A DNA stretch of 64,000 nt, from positions 51,998,001 to 52,062,000 of the forward strand of contig NC_064834.1 in assembly GCF_024166365.1 (NCBI RefSeq), read 5' to 3'. Positions within the stretch are counted from its first letter, which is position 1. Every line of letters starts with the position of its first letter. Source of the stretch: Elephas maximus indicus. Its lineage: Eukaryota > Chordata > Mammalia > Proboscidea > Elephantidae. This document shows positions 1 to 13,332 of the stretch, one piece after another. Both the position numbers and the translations under genes were made by a program. The notes under the pieces were generated by a model that had not been told where the DNA came from, ran no database searches, and saw only the letters and a list, made by a program, of their open reading frames with translations.

Positions 1-215
1 AGAATTTGAGGTCTGCATCCCACTGCTCTCCTGCTCCCTCAGGGGTTCTCTGTTGTGTTCCCCGTCAGGGCAGTCATTGGTTATAGCTGGGCACCATCTA
101 GTTCTTCTGGTCATAGTATTCATTCTTGTGCACTCTACTCATACACAGCAATTCATGGTTAAGGTAGGTACCTTCAGCTAGGACTTGGTTTTCATTGTCT
201 CTGAAGGAGAAGGTC
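1..215 (-). mobile_element. L1 3' UTR fragment, cut by the window edge
   Basis: This matches other L1 3' UTR copies here (about 3050-3230, 4840-4880 and 60,910-60,960) in blocks such as ttctcctgctcc...tcagggg and ccatctagttcttctggtc. The orientation is opposite to the plus-strand copies at 44.7-45.4 and 53.4-54.1 kb. Confidence 0.6.
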
Positions 216-2238
216 CCCACACCCATTCCTTTTCCAGAAGCTAACACCTACAGAATTGAATAATGGCATTTTGGCTGAAGAGTATTATAAAAGTAGTCTT
301 TGAATACAAGCACCTCTTAGAAGATTTTTATAACCACATGGCAAGCCTTGTGGCCCATCAAAACCAGAAGTACCTCTTCATCATGATGCTTCTTAGCTCA
401 CCTGGCAAACTGGTCCCTTTGCTTCACTGTGATCAATTTTTTGGTTACATGCTATCCTAGTGCAGATTCTGGGAAGAGGATAATCCCATTTCTGCCATTA
501 TTTTCATCCTATGCTCATCCTAGCCAGCTTCTTCAGTGTCACCCAGACCTACTAGACCCTGATAAAGAACCCAGAGACACCAAAGTTGACAGGGAGGGAA
601 CTCATGATTCATCTCCTTATAAATTCTCCAGAAGGAACCCCTGGAATAAGTCACCTTCTATATTCTAGAGAAAAGAACCCTGGGATGAGTCACATTTCAG
701 CTTCTACAGGGAGAAATAAACTGCATACCAGCTTCTGTATTCTGCATAGTGATTCTCAGCTTTTTAACCCCAATAAACTAAACGATAGTATATACTCCAT
801 AAGTAATAGTGTTCACTATGACAAGGATTCTCAGTGGAAGATATCACAAATCATATATCTATAAGGAAGAATCCTATATATCTATAAGAAAGAATCGTGG
901 GTATAAGACCTTATATACCACTAGAGTCATCTGTGTGGAAAAATACTAAAATTTGAGTAGCCCAAGTTTTCAGTAACAAATATGGTGGACCAAGCAAGCA
1001 GACATGAGTAGGCTAAGCCCAAGGGGTCCTTTTTAACTATTTTTATCCAACAGACACCACACCACTGCCCCAGGCCCTCCATTAGTCTCTGCTTTCCAAC
1101 ACATCAGAATGAACAAGCCACATCCACTGGAAGGTTTAGGTATATGAAGTCCTGTTGCAGGTTATCTCCAGCCTAGGAAGCCAAGAATATATCTTTTTGT
1201 TCAGTTTATTCTGAAACCTTACAGAAAGGCTGGAGGTAACCTACCTCCTCATCAAAATGACCCACTTTATCCTTTGACATCCTCCCTATCACCTTGCCTA
1301 TGTCAACAGTCCTGCTGAATACACTTTGCATCTTGCATCTCTCCAAAGAGACCCATTTTGAATGAGATATTCAGCTTTCCTCCTTTTTTCTAGGGGAACC
1401 TCCTGAACATAATCTTTATGTCCATTTGTCCATGGTTTCCACAGAAGTCTGTCCAGATGGAGAAAACCAATCAAACCCAAGTGGGTGGAAAATAAATGAT
1501 GCATCAACAGAAATATGGAAGTAAGTCTTCGGTTCCCTGAACCCCTGCAAACATAGTGCTGATCATGCCCCTGAGGTACTTCCCCCTTGCTGGGTGTAGT
1601 CCAGACATCATGTATTCATCTGGCCCTGCAGTAATCCATCAGCCTTATCACTTCTAAGCAGAGCTCAGCTGCATCAGGGTTCTATAGCTGATGCAGAGTA
1701 TCGGTCAGGCCACCTGCTGGAGGGAGTGCAGCGGGGAAGAAAAGAGCTGCATGTGAGTTTGAGACACCAGGCTGGAAAGAAAGAGAGGGACCCACCTCAA
1801 GGGAAAGAAAAAAAAAAAAGGGAAGGAGAGGAGAAAAAAGAGCCATGAGAGTGAAAGGGGTTGTTCAACAGAGGGGCTTCAGGAAGGACTGAGAGAGCTC
1901 AATTCCCCTTGCTCTCGTCACCACTCACCAAATTTCACCAGAGTCACAGTTGGATCAATGCCCAAAGCCCATGAAGAGGGGAGATTGGAGCACCAGGGCG
2001 AGTCCTCCCCATGCACACTCCTCCAGTATCATTTTAAGATCTCAGAGCAGTCACCTGAGATACCTCCTTGTCCCAGCCTCTGAGGGCCCCATTATAGAAG
2101 ACACATATTTTTCCATCCAGAGTCCTCACTCCAGTCATCAATTCATTCCAGAGGTATTTACTGAATGCTATTTTTTTTTTTCTTTAACTACATAGTTTTT
2201 TGAGGGGTTTGTTTAACTACATAGTGGGAATAATGCTT
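216..2238. other. No gene recognised
   Basis: Short reading frames only, none with a recognisable family. A 21-base imperfect direct repeat (tatatctataaggaagaatc type) lies at about 854-896 and a purine-rich tract at about 1790-1850. I see no other structure. Confidence 0.6.
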
Positions 2239-2242
2239 AGCC

Positions 2243-2452
2243 CTGGAGTCCCTAGGTGGTACAAATGATTAACGCACTGAGCTACAAACTAAAAAGTTGG
2301 AGGTTTGAGTCCACCCAGAGATGCCTCGGAAGAAAGGCCTGGAGATCTAGTTCTGAAAAATCAGTCTTTGAAAACCCTATGGAACACTGTTTTACTCTGA
2401 CATGCATGGTGGCTTCAAGAGTCAGAGTCAACCTGATGGTCAATTGTTATGC
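2243..2452 (+). mobile_element. AfroSINE-type copy, diverged
   Basis: tRNA-like head (ccctaggtggtacaaatgat), a middle with ggcctggagatct and aaaccctatggaac, and a tail like gagtcagagtcaacctgatgg. Old and mutated. Confidence 0.75.
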
Positions 2453-2689
2453 TTAGCCACAGGGATGACAAAGTAACAAACAAGACCATCATTGCCCCTG
2501 TGTCATGGAACTTACATTCCAACAGAGAAGAGAGGTATTACATAAAGAATTATACAACTAACTCACGGTTTATAAGTATAAAAAGTGCTACAAAGGAGAA
2601 GTACAGGGTGCCATGAGGACATATAGCGGGAGACTGACTTTCTGGGGCCACTGAGGAATGGAATGATCTCTGCTTCTCTTTCCCCTTCT

Positions 2690-3232
2690 TCTTTTTTTTT
2701 ACTTGTGTTTTAGGTGAAAGTTTACAGAGCAAATTAGTTTGTCATTGAACAATTAATATACATCTTGTTTTGTGACATCGGTTGCCAACCCCATGACATG
2801 TCAACCCTCCTCAACTTTGGGTTACTCATTCCCATATAACCAGCTTTCCTGTCCCCTCCTGCAGTCTTGTCCTTGCCCCTGGACCAGTGTGCCCATTTAG
2901 TCTCATATGCGTGGTTGAACTACATGTGTTATTGTTTATTTTATACGCCTGTCTAATCTGTGGCTGAAGGGAAAGCCTCAGGAGTGACTTCACTACTAAG
3001 CTAAAGGGGCCACACTCTGCGGTTTCCCCAGTCTCTGTCAGACCAGTAAGTCTGGTCTTTTTTTTTTGTGAGTTTGAATTCTTCTTTACATTTTTTTCCC
3101 GTTCTGTCCGGGACCCTCTATTGTGATCCCTTTCAGAGCAGTAGGTGCTGGTAGCTACCATAATGTTGTGCTGGACTCAGTCTGGTAGAGGCTGTGGCTC
3201 TTCTCCCTTCTTGTCCCTGCAGTAAACAAGGT
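2690..3232 (-). mobile_element. L1 3' end
   Basis: A T-rich tract followed by ttaggtgaaagtttacagag marks the reversed poly(A) end. Downstream blocks (gtcagaccagtaagtctggt; ctgtccgggaccctctattg) recur in the other elephant L1 3' UTRs of this window. Confidence 0.75.
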
Positions 3233-3539
3233 TTTCTGAGGTTTTCAAAAATGCTTTACTGCTAATAAGCACAGGGAAATAGGCCAAGTTAAAAGACCAA
3301 ACAAGGAGAAAGTTGCAACACTTCAAGAAATGTTAAAACTTACAGTTTATGGTCGCTGAAATATGAGTTGAGCTAAGCTTGCATCAGATTCTTGCCTTAA
3401 GACATGGAACCCAACCACTTTCTTCATTTCTGAAGTTAGTTATCTCCTAAAAACCCGGAAAAGAGACAAGAATTAGTAAAGGAACTGAAGTAGCTAGTGA
3501 AAGGACGAATTTTCTAAACCAGAATTCAGAACCAAGAGT

Positions 3540-3960
3540 TTTATTTATTTGTTTTATTCCCTTGACCCTGTAATTCCAAGTCTAGAAATCTACCCTGATA
3601 TTTGTGTTAGAATTATTCATAATGGCAAAACAAGTCGGGCGGGGGGGAAAGAGGAAACCTAAGTATCCAACCGTGGGGCGGGGGGAGCAAGTAAATAAAT
3701 TATGATGTGTCATTAGGCAGAAATCAACAATATTTTTGAAGAATATTTAATGTCATAAGAAAATGCTTACCATATAGTACATGCACCTATATTATAACAG
3801 AACACAAATTTTATGTGGATACTATACTTGTATACATGCCTGGAAAAAAGATCTAACAGTGAACAAACCAAAAATTGAGTAGTGGTTATCTTTGTATGGT
3901 ATGATTACAGGTGCTTTTTATCTCGTTAATTTTTTTTCTTCAGTGATTATGTGTACTTTT
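3540..3960 (+). mobile_element. L1-like remnant
   Basis: Typical late-L1 text in degenerate form: ctagaaatctaccctgatat, aattattcataatggcaaaa, ataaattatgatgtgtcatt. It has no coding capacity. Confidence 0.5.
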
Positions 3961-4319
3961 ATGTTTAAAAAAATAATTATTTTTAAAGGCAAGCACTGAG
4001 TAGCTATGTTCATAAAGACATGAAGTTCACTTCTATCTCAGACTTAAGAGAAACTCTTGGCTAGTTGCCTCACCAAGTTAGCTCTCCATTTATCAAGGAA
4101 TCATTATACAATAGTTTATTTCCTGACATGGGCATCATCCATGATATGACTTTACATATCTCCTGCTGAGGCTAAGACATTGTGTTACTCACTATCTTAC
4201 TGGAAGCGAGTTACAGAAGGAAATAGATGAAATGTGACAGATACACAAATATCTACAAATACAAATGACGTAACGAGAAGTAGAGCATTAGCAATAGTTC
4301 AAAAGCAGAGAGTGTTAGG

Positions 4320-4915
4320 AGGTGGGAAGGTCAAAAATACGTTTGTTTACATTATCGTTAAAATGCACACAGCAAGACATACTTATTCAACAGTTTCTGC
4401 ATGCACGATTCGGTGATATTCTTCAAGTCATGTAACTATTCTTACTCTCTTTTTCCGAGTTATTCCTGCACCTTTAACATGCACTCACTGCCCCCTAGTT
4501 TCTTCTGAAACCCTTTGAGTCGCTGTTGTCAGTTGCGTCCCACAGAGATAAGTTCTTTAAAAGAGCACAATGCTCAAGGCAGACTTTTTTTTTTTTTTTT
4601 TACTAATTAAGCTAAACTATTTTTTTATTTAAAGAAGACTCCGGGGGATTTTTTGGTTTAATATTTAAGGTTTAAAGATTATATGAGGGCAATAATTTTG
4701 GGGGTTCATCCAACCTCCATGGCTCCTGAAAGTCAGAATTTCATGAGAATTTGGAATTCTGTTCTGCATTTTACCCCTTTTGATCAGGATTCTTCTACAG
4801 AATCTTTGATCAAAACATTCAGTAATGGTAGCCAGGTACCATTCAGTTCTTCTGGTCTCATGGCAAAGGAGGGAGTTCTTTATGGAAGCAATTAGCCACT
4901 CATTCCATTTCCTCC
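4320..4915 (-). mobile_element. L1 3' UTR remnant
   Basis: The block aacagtttctgcatgcacga recurs at about 59,520, and accattcagttcttctggtc recurs at about position 100, both in minus-strand L1 sequence. Confidence 0.5.
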
Positions 4916-5068
4916 TCCTATTCTGGACTCCTTCTTCCTCTGTTGCCCCAGGTGAATAGAGAACCAGTTGTAACCTGGATGGCCACTTGCAAGAAAAAAA
5001 AAGAATTTTGAAGAGAATGGTATTGAGATGAACTTTGAAGGATGGGTAATATTTTAAGAGACAGAAAT

Positions 5069-5269
5069 ATTGTTGTTAGTTGCCATCAAGCTGGTTCCAA
5101 CTCAGGGCAATCCCGTGTATATCAGAGTAGAAATGTGCTCCATAGGGTTTTCAAGGCTGCGACCTGGAAGAAGAAGACCACCAGGCCTTTCTTTCTGGGC
5201 AAGTTTGAACTGCCAACTTTTCAGCTAGTAGTTGAGCACTTAATTGTTTTCCCCACACAGGGACTCCTA
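5069..5269 (-). mobile_element. AfroSINE-type copy
   Basis: It starts with the reversed tail gttgttagttgccatcaag and ends near the tRNA-like head. It contains ctccatagggttttcaaggc and tttgaactgccaacttttca. Confidence 0.8.
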
Positions 5270-5309
5270 AGAGACAGAAATAGAAAATAGTTATATTTAT
5301 CAACCACCC

Positions 5310-5440
5310 ACATGACAGACACTTTACAGAGCATTATCTCAGTTAATTCTCTCATAATCTTATGGGGTAGGATTTATTATCTCCATTTTACAGGTACAGA
5401 AGTTGAGGCTCTGAAAGGAAACATGGTGGAATCGGGTTTC
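5310..5440 (-). repeat. MIR SINE
   Basis: Reversed MIR features: ttatctccattttacaggta, aagttgaggctctgaaagg, and ttctctcataatcttatggg. Confidence 0.7.
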
Positions 5441-5877
5441 AGAACTGGCTCTGTATGACTGCAGAGACAGTGACTTCCCTTGTATCAACTATACAGGGAA
5501 GGCAGCATAAGCAAAGGCAGGCAGGTAGGAGCACTGGGTACTCTTTTGGAAGAATAGCTCCATTTTGGCTGGAAAATGGGACATAAGCCTGGAAAGAGGG
5601 TTTGAGACAGATAGGAAAGGCCTCAAATGCCAAACATTTAACTCATTAGGCAGCAGAAAGACAAAGAAGGTTTCTGAGCAAAGAGTAACGTAATCAAAAA
5701 AAAAAAAAAAATCAAAGCTGTGCTTTATGAAAAATAGTCTGACAATGCTGGATAGGATGGGTTGATTTGGGGCAAAATTGGAAGCAAGGAAACCAGCTGG
5801 CAGATTTCTGTGCTAGTTCAGGGACAGATAATGAAAGCCTGCATTATGTTGGTCAAATAAGAATAGAAAGGAATAGA

Positions 5878-6090
5878 CAAATATGGTGGCATAACAGTTA
5901 AGCTCCCCTGCTAACCTAAAGGTTGATAGTTTGAACCTACCCAGCGGCTCCGCTGGAGAAAGACCTGGTGATCTCCTTCCATAAAAAATAAAGATTACAG
6001 CCAAGAAAACCCTATAAGGCAATTCTACTCTGTCACATAGGGTCTCTGTGAATCAGAATTGACTCAAAAACACCCAATAACAACAATAAA
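5878..6090 (+). mobile_element. AfroSINE-type copy
   Basis: Head atggtggcataacagttaag, box-B-like ggttgatagtttgaac, middle agattacagccaagaaaacc, and the RTE-like tail aacacccaataacaacaa. Confidence 0.85.
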
Positions 6091-6149
6091 TCTTCTGAGT
6101 GGTACCATAGGACAAGAGGGCAGGCAGGAAGCTACTTTGCCCACAGTGG

Positions 6150-6163
6150 CCACAAGGTGGCAG
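6150..6163 (+). promoter_or_regulatory. CTCF-like motif
   Basis: CCACAAGGTGGCAG matches the CTCF core at all positions but one (A in place of C or T at the fifth). It lies in unique DNA, about 21 kb above SCD. Confidence 0.4.
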
Positions 6164-9100
6164 CAGAACCTACACTCCCGTCTATTTCTGTGGAGGGACT
6201 GAAGAGACGTTCCTGACTACAAGAGCGGACTAACCCGAGTTTGGAGGGTGTACACTCAACGGGGACCGTTCCTTTTGCCAGCTTCTTCCTGGCACTTACC
6301 CTTTACCTCTGGGCAGCTCTGAGGGCTTATGTCTGACCATGCTAAAGGGATTTACCATTCTGGAGGCCTAGTATGCTGTTAATCTAGGTCCTTTGAGAAG
6401 CAGACGCTAAAACTAGATAAACATGCAAGGGGTTTGGTAGGGGCAACACCTGTGAGAGAAAATAAGGAGGGATCCAAGGATGTCTAGGAAAAGCGGTCTG
6501 ACTATGTTGTAAGTCTGACCCCAAGTGAAAGAGAGAGTGTAGGCAGGTTGGGGGAATAGACTACTGTGTAGCCTAAACAGGGGCAGATTATCCAATGGGC
6601 AAGGTAAGCATGGTGCTTACCTTGCTCACCAGATCATCTGTCCTAAACAATTTCACTTTTTTTTTTTTCACCACATCAAAGATTCTGTTTCTAGGTATGG
6701 CTGGCATCTGTCTCTTTCCCAATCCCACAGCACCTTCCTACAGAATCAAAGCCTCTTTTCAAACGTATTGTCCCTGACAGGGATGCATTACCCAGTGAGC
6801 AAAGGAAACGCAGGCTTCCTTGTGTTTACTTCCCAATCTGTTGTGAACAATTTCACATGAGTGAAATTAGGCAGTAAGTACAAGTGAGCCCATCTTATCT
6901 TGTTTATTGGGTAATTCACCCTTGAGTCTAAGAAAGGTTTGGCAAGACCTTTGAGGAGTCCTTGGCCAAAAATTGATCATCGGGAGAGTTCTACGTCTCT
7001 TAGGAAGAGGCCTACCAGCTCACTCATCAGTTGGGTTGCTGCTGGGCTGGGAGCATGTGGGTAGCATGGCCCCAGGTGAATGCTTTTGGTCAATTATGCT
7101 ACCTGTAGTTGGAGGTCTGTGAGGCCCATTCTCTTGGCCACCACACCTTCCTTTCGAGATGGGGCAACCTCAGCCCTGAGGAGTTTCTACAAAGTGCCAC
7201 CATGACGGTTCTCTGCTTCTGAGGGGGGCAATTCAATCCCCACCTCTTACCTCTTGTGATGATTTCACTGCACTCCCCCCTCTACTCCCCTAGTGACCAG
7301 GAACCAGGCTTCTCCCATCCTCTGAATCAGACTCTTCTCCTGTTCTCCTGCACAAATACAGGTACACTTCTTCCTCCCTTCCTCCCCACTCCCCGCCCCC
7401 TGCAACAAGCCCTACTTCTTCCATGCCTCTGCCCTTGGCATCTTCTTGCTTGTAAGCCCTAAAACATGAAGGAGGAAATGGGATTACCTGGGTGTTGGCT
7501 TCAACCATGACCCACAGGCCCAGGTGCCAAGAAGCTGATTGGCTGGCACCATGCCCCATCCCTTTCCTGGGGTCCCTGCTGCCTCAAATGATCCTCCCCT
7601 GGCACCAGAGTTGGCAGTGTGGTTCTGTCCTCAGCTAAAGCCAATCTATGTGATAGCGCAGCCACAGCTTTGCCAGGTAGCCTAGAAGGCCAGGTAGCTC
7701 CTGGGGGTCAGAAAGAATTTGGCATTTGTCTCGGGGAAAGCAGGGATTTGGTCAAAAGAGTGTTGGGGGAGAAGAATGCTAGGTACCTGGCAAGTCCTGG
7801 GGACTGACAGGGTCAATAGCCTCCTGTGGGCCTCTGTGAGGCTGTAAAAATTGAGTCGGAGCAGAGGGTCCTGCTGTGAATGGGGCTCTAGACTTGGCCC
7901 CTCTCTCCCCTTGGCTGGTCCTTAGGTGAAAGGTGGCTTGGGAGGGATGGGATGAGTGGAGTTGGCTCTCTGGGCTGCTGTTTGTAAGGAGGATGTGGGG
8001 AAACTGAGGACTCTGCAACAGCCCCTGTGGGCTAGATAACATTGCAAATTCAGCATCCCCTTGGGAAATGATGCTGGGTTGTAAAAGGGAAAAGGGCAAC
8101 AAGGTAGCCTGGAAATCCACCTTGATTACATTATTTTACTTGTTGGAAGCCCAAGGCAAAGCTGAGGACAAGTGTGGGGTTTTCCCTTTTCCCTCTTTGC
8201 CAGGGAAAAGGTGAAGAAAGGTGAAGCTGGGGAGTAGAGTAGAAGGAAGGGGCCTCTAGTAGACCCAGGAGGGTTTCCGGCTGTAACTTGCCTGGGGGCC
8301 AGGCCTCTAGATTCCAGGGTTTATATAGCCTGAAGGGGGGCCAAAGTGGGACCACAACAGGAGGCTGTGGTGATGGTCCCAGGATGGGGGAGAAACAGGG
8401 CTCAGCAAGTCCCTTCACTCCCAACTTAGTATGTTTTTTCCATGGTTGGAAAGAATTACTTGCTAGACAAAATATAAGAAGTACCTAGCACGTACCTAGC
8501 AGCTGTTAGGCAACTGATATATTTCCATCACATCACCCCCACCCCAACAACCCCCAGCTGGTACAACTTTTCTGAGCATTGCAAAAAAGGGTAAGTATGT
8601 GCATAAGTATTAATAGATCGTTGAAACACCTGGCACACTGCACATAAAAAAATTCTGTGTATCTCAAGCCCATTCTCTTCGCCTAACCAATTCTAGGGGC
8701 ACCTCTTTTAGGAAGAGCACCCTCACTCCCTTCCCTGAACTCTTACCACATTTAATATGATATATTTACCCTCAGTCGTCAGCAGATACTCTCCTGCCCC
8801 ATTGCTATTGTGCTTTGTCCTGTTTGTGAGCTCCCCAGGGGTGAGACCAGAACTTTGGCTCCATTCTCCCCATACAGAGCAGAGAAGTGGCTTTTTGCTG
8901 GGCACAGGGCAAGCTCAGTCAACACCCAATCCCCAGGTGGATACATTGGCTCAGAGGATGGAATGGGAGAGAAGTGAACTCTTGGCTGGGAACCCACCCT
9001 GTGGGAGAACACAGAGGGAAGCTTGGCCTCGCACCCAGCCAGCTGCCCTCTGGACCTCACAGCTCTGCTGGGCCTGGCTCAGTCGCTGTGTCAGTGCAAA

Positions 9101-9854
9101 GCGGCGGTGACTTCAGCCATGTAAGAGGTTACTGTCAGGCAAAGGAGAGGAGTGGGCTGATTGTGCTCCCTGGGTGCACAAGGCTAGGTACACTGGGGGA
9201 AAGTTTGCCTTCTGCGGTGGAGTTCTGTAGGGAGCAGCAGCCAGGGAGGGAAAGAGAGAAAGAGAAGAGCAAGATTGAGGCTCTGAAGGACTAGGAATGG
9301 CTAGGTCGGTTGTAGCCCCCTTCAGAGCACTTTTTGCACCCTCAGAAGCAAGCGGGGCTACAACTCTCTCTGACCACAAAAGCAAAAAAAAACAGGTGCC
9401 AGCCCCTCTCCTCTGCCCATTTTGGTTTAGAAGCAGAGTCAGGGCAAGAAAGACTTTCCATTTGCCTCCCCTTTATTTCTTAGTGGGGGCACTGGGCTTA
9501 TAACTGTTTCCAAACACACTATCTGATCTGCAGGCTCCAGAGATAGGTTGTGATAACCTAAGAGGGCCCCTGGTATATGTACCTGCACATGAAAACATGC
9601 ATGCACACGTACACACACACATTAGTTGTTCTGTGCTTTACAGGGAAAAGCCTTGGGGAGAAGGGCTGGCGGGAAGGGTAGGCCATCGCCCTATGGAGAA
9701 TATCAATAGACAGATGTGAGGAAACCCAGGGAGATGGGCCAGAGGGGAGCACTGCCCCTTCTCAGCCAGGATTACTCAGTGGAAGAACTGCCTCACCATT
9801 TCTCCAGCTTGGGACCCAGACCTGCCATTTTGAGTATCCTAATCAGAGAAGTCT

Positions 9855-10110
9855 CTGTTTCAAGATTCTGTCAACTTCCCTTCTCCACACCCATCCCTGT
9901 TGGCCCCTTGACATTTAGCACCACCACCTCCTCCAGGAAGTCTTCCCCGATTCTCCCAAGCTGGGTCTGGTGTGGGCTTCTCCTCTGGGGTCTATAGCAC
10001 CCCGTGCTAACCTCCATCACCCTGGTCAGAAGGATTGCCTCCACTATGGTGAACTGCCCAAGGTCAGGGTCTCTTTCCTCATTATTACCCCAGCACGACC
10101 CACTGTGCAT
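9855..10110 (+). repeat. L2 LINE fragment
   Basis: Typical L2 3' text: cacctcctccaggaagtctt, ccccgattctcccaagctgg, tgaactgcccaaggtcaggg. Confidence 0.65.
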
Positions 10111-12309
10111 GGGACTGTGTGGATGAGCAAACCAGGATATTTATGGAGGTGTGAGTGAACCAGGATATTGATGCAGGTGTGGGGCCCCATCTCTTGTTTT
10201 CTCCAATCTCTCCCTGAAGTCAGTGATGCCCAGACAGGCTCCAAAAGGACAGGACGGCCTGGTCCCCTCTCCTCTGTGCAGGAGAGAGAGTCCTACACTA
10301 GCTGTCCTGGCTGTCTGCTGCTTCTGACTCAGCTTGGAGCACTCAGGAGAGGAACAAGCACACAGCCTGGGAGGACCCTGCTCCCTTCTCTTGGCAGAGA
10401 GCTGGCTGGGGCAAACACGGAGAGGAGGCACTGGTGCTGATTTCCGTCCCTTCCTCACGCTGCCCTCTGCCCCCTGGGAAAGGCTGAGAGGCCAGGATTA
10501 TGAAGCAGTTTCTACAGCCCTGGCCTCTCGCCCTGATGCCACGGGCAATGCGGATGGGCAGATATGTGGGGCTGCTTGGATGACAATATGCCTCAGTGTG
10601 GTTATTTATTTAACCAAGCAGACATGTTAATCTCAGGATCTGGAGTAACTAGAGCTATAGGACTGGGAGAAGGCTTGTGTCCAGTACTTGTCAGTCATGC
10701 GGGAGGAGTGGGCCTAGTTTCTGTCACTTGTGGAGAGGCTCTGAGGCCAAGGGACTGTACTACATTTACTTACAGACTCCCAAAAGTTGGCTTTAATCTG
10801 TGTTAAAAAATGTAAAAGAGCAAGGAAGGTGAAAATAACAAGAGCAGGGCTGCAGGGCAGCTGAGGAAGGAGATAGCCCTGAAGTCCGTGAGCGCCTATG
10901 GGGTTCACAGTCAACCCTTGTGTGAGCTCTCCCTCCCCAGGGTTCAAAGCCTGTGGATGCTTTTCTTTTCAGAGAATGTCAAGTGAGCCACCCAAGTTGC
11001 ATGAAAATCTGTGATCATACTCCCCCTTGTTGGCATCTGGCTGGGGACAGTCACAGGCTCTCAAGATAGGTGTTAGGCAATGACCAGCTCTCACCACTGA
11101 GCAACAAGTCTTATCTCCTTCTTTCTTTCTGCAGTAAATGCACCGTAATCCCAGACATGTGTCCCCAAGCTTTCTCTCCCTAAACCTATCAAGAAAACGG
11201 AGCCCAAAACTGTCCCCAGTACTGAGGCAAGTGGGCATTCATGGGAGTCAAATGATTTCCTGGGATAAATACCACACATGTGCAGAAAGCCTATCACAGG
11301 GACCCTCATCCTCTCCTCAAACCTCTGGGAGACCAGAGCTAGGTGTATGGACTTCCCAAAGCCAAGGGAGTACATGAGAATTTCAGGCCACTTTCTCCAT
11401 TTCACAGAGAGAGAAGCTGAGAGACAATGAACAAGCGAGTCAGAAATGAAGCTGGAACTAGAGTTGGAAGAAGAAGAAAGAGGCTCCGGAATCTTGTTAT
11501 TTTACATCCTCCCAACTGCCAGCTTGTTTCCTGAGAATGGTCTGTTACTATGTCACCCCCTTGCCTTGCCCACTGTGAAACAGGGAAGGAACTGATGCAT
11601 ACAAATCTTGGTTGGTCACAAAGCAATCCAGAGGTAGTATCATAAAGCTCAGGATTCTGGGGTCTTCAAAATGAGCCCAGGAAGCAGAAAAACCAGAACA
11701 CAGAATGCAGAATGAGTGCATAAATTTCAAACCCTTAAATAGGCCATGTCAACTTCCACAAGAAGGATGGTCTGATTTTGCAACCAAGATTGATTCACAG
11801 CCAGGAGAGGTGAGAAAGGCAACAGCAGCGTGCCCCGCTGGAAAGCCCAGGAGAGCTCCGAGAGTGAGTCACCTTCTTACCCTCTGCCCCCTAGAAAACT
11901 CTCCTCACAGGCAGATCGTGGCTTCCCAGGGAAGTCTACTGCACTATCATTGGGCTACTTAGACTAGAAACCTCAAAACCATGCCTGGAATGGTGAGGTC
12001 ACTGAAGGGAGGCCTCCACATAGGGAGAAGGGAAAGGGCTGAGGTCAATCCTGAGAAGGGCCTCCACCATTCAAAAGCATCTCTATTGGCAGTGACATGC
12101 TGGAGGTCATGTTCTTTCTTTGTGGGTGGAAGGAAAGTTTAACAGGACAATGCAACAACTTGACCCTCCTACAAGTGGGAAGAGGCAGAAGAGTCCTCCG
12201 GGCCATCTTCCAGATGTCTTAAAGGACAAAAGTCAGGTAAATATGACAGCTCAGGTGCTGGAATAGTTCAGCTCCCAGTACTCTGACAAGAAGCAAAATA
12301 AAAAAAACT

Positions 12310-12513
12310 AAACCAAAAACCCATACCATCAAGTCGATTCCAACTGATATTGACCCTATAGGACTGAATAGAACTGCCCCATAGGGTTTCCAAGGCTATA
12401 AATCTTTATGGAAGCAGATTGCCACATCTTTCTCCTGCAGAGCGGCTGCTGGGTTCAAATCACTGACCTTTTGGTTAGCAACTGAGCACTTTAACCACTA
12501 TGCCACCAGGGAG
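12310..12513 (-). mobile_element. AfroSINE
   Basis: Reversed copy with the full set of blocks: catcaagtcgattccaactg, agaactgccccatagggttt, ccacatctttctcctgcaga, and the head end actatgccaccaggga. Confidence 0.92.
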
Positions 12514-12879
12514 CAGAATTCCAAGTTCTCAGAAATATCCTGACCTCTGGCAGAGGTCAGAAATGGTTAAAAGTCCAGGTCAGGAGACAGGCCCCTCTGG
12601 TTAGCTCTGCCTTCAGGCCATCTCCTGGAATCACATGTTCTTTTGAAGCCACCTGGTAGAGATTCTGTCTAATCCACACCCAGTCCTGGCCTAGTCCATG
12701 ATGACAATCTAGGAAAATTAGCACAAAGACTGAAGAAACAGGCTTATAGGGCAAATGGGCAGTAAGTAAAAAAAGACATGAGTTTCGTCTAGGTTCCTCT
12801 TGAACAAAGATGGTGCCCAGAGTCCTCTGCCTTCCTACATTTTGTAGAACAATTTAATCTAAATCTGATCTTTTTTCTA

Positions 12880-13070
12880 CATCTGACATTGTATATCTAT
12901 TTGCTTATTTTGTTAATTGTCTCTCCCACCAGAACCATAAGCTCTGTAAGCTCCATAAGGGCAGAAAATGGAGCTTGTTTACCAGTGTCTCCAGTACCCA
13001 AAACAGTGCCTGGTCCATAGTAGGGCCTCAATAAACATTCGCTGAATGAGTGAATAAATGAAGCAAGTTT
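12880..13070 (+). repeat. L2 LINE 3' end
   Basis: The stretch cagtgcctggtccatagtag, gcctcaataaacattcgctg, aatgagtgaataaatga is the usual L2 terminus. Confidence 0.75.
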
Positions 13071-13186
13071 CAGCACTCCTAGGCTTGGGGGAAATGGTGG
13101 TTCAGAGGCAGAATTCTCACCTTCCCTGTGGGAGACTCAGATTTAATAACCGGCCAATGTACCTATTCAGCCAGTACTTGTCTGTC

Positions 13187-13332
13187 ACGGAGCCCTGGTA
13201 ACGTAGTGGTTAAGAGCTCAGCTGCTAACCAAAAGGTCAGCAATTCAAATCCACCAGCTACTCCTTGGAAACCCAATGGGGCAGTTCCGAGTCAGAATCA
13301 GCTTGGTGGCAATGGGTTTGGCTTTGTTGGAC
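13187..13332 (+). mobile_element. AfroSINE, internally shortened
   Basis: Head gccctggtaacgtagtggtt and box-B-like ggtcagcaattcaaatc are intact. The middle lacks the block between gggcagtt and ccgagtcagaatcag. Tail ggcaatgggtttggctttgt. Confidence 0.9.

Larger units (their letters stand above)
6091..12309. other. Mostly unique intergenic DNA, no gene recognised
   Basis: This is the longest repeat-poor stretch outside SCD. It holds a CTCF-like site (6150-6163), an L2 (about 9855-10110) and a short 28-base direct repeat (10130-10185). Reading frames up to 135 codons exist but none resembles a known protein. In particular I found no exon of PKD2L1, the expected upstream neighbour on the minus strand. 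Confidence 0.6.

Noticed and set aside
8757-9294. Overlapping frames of 117 and 135 codons in unique DNA
   Set aside because: They overlap in different frames with no domain, no splice context and no recognisable protein.
6091-12309. Search for PKD2L1 exons, expected upstream on the minus strand
   Set aside because: No minus-strand frame in this stretch or elsewhere resembles the channel protein or its N-terminus. The gene probably lies beyond the left edge.
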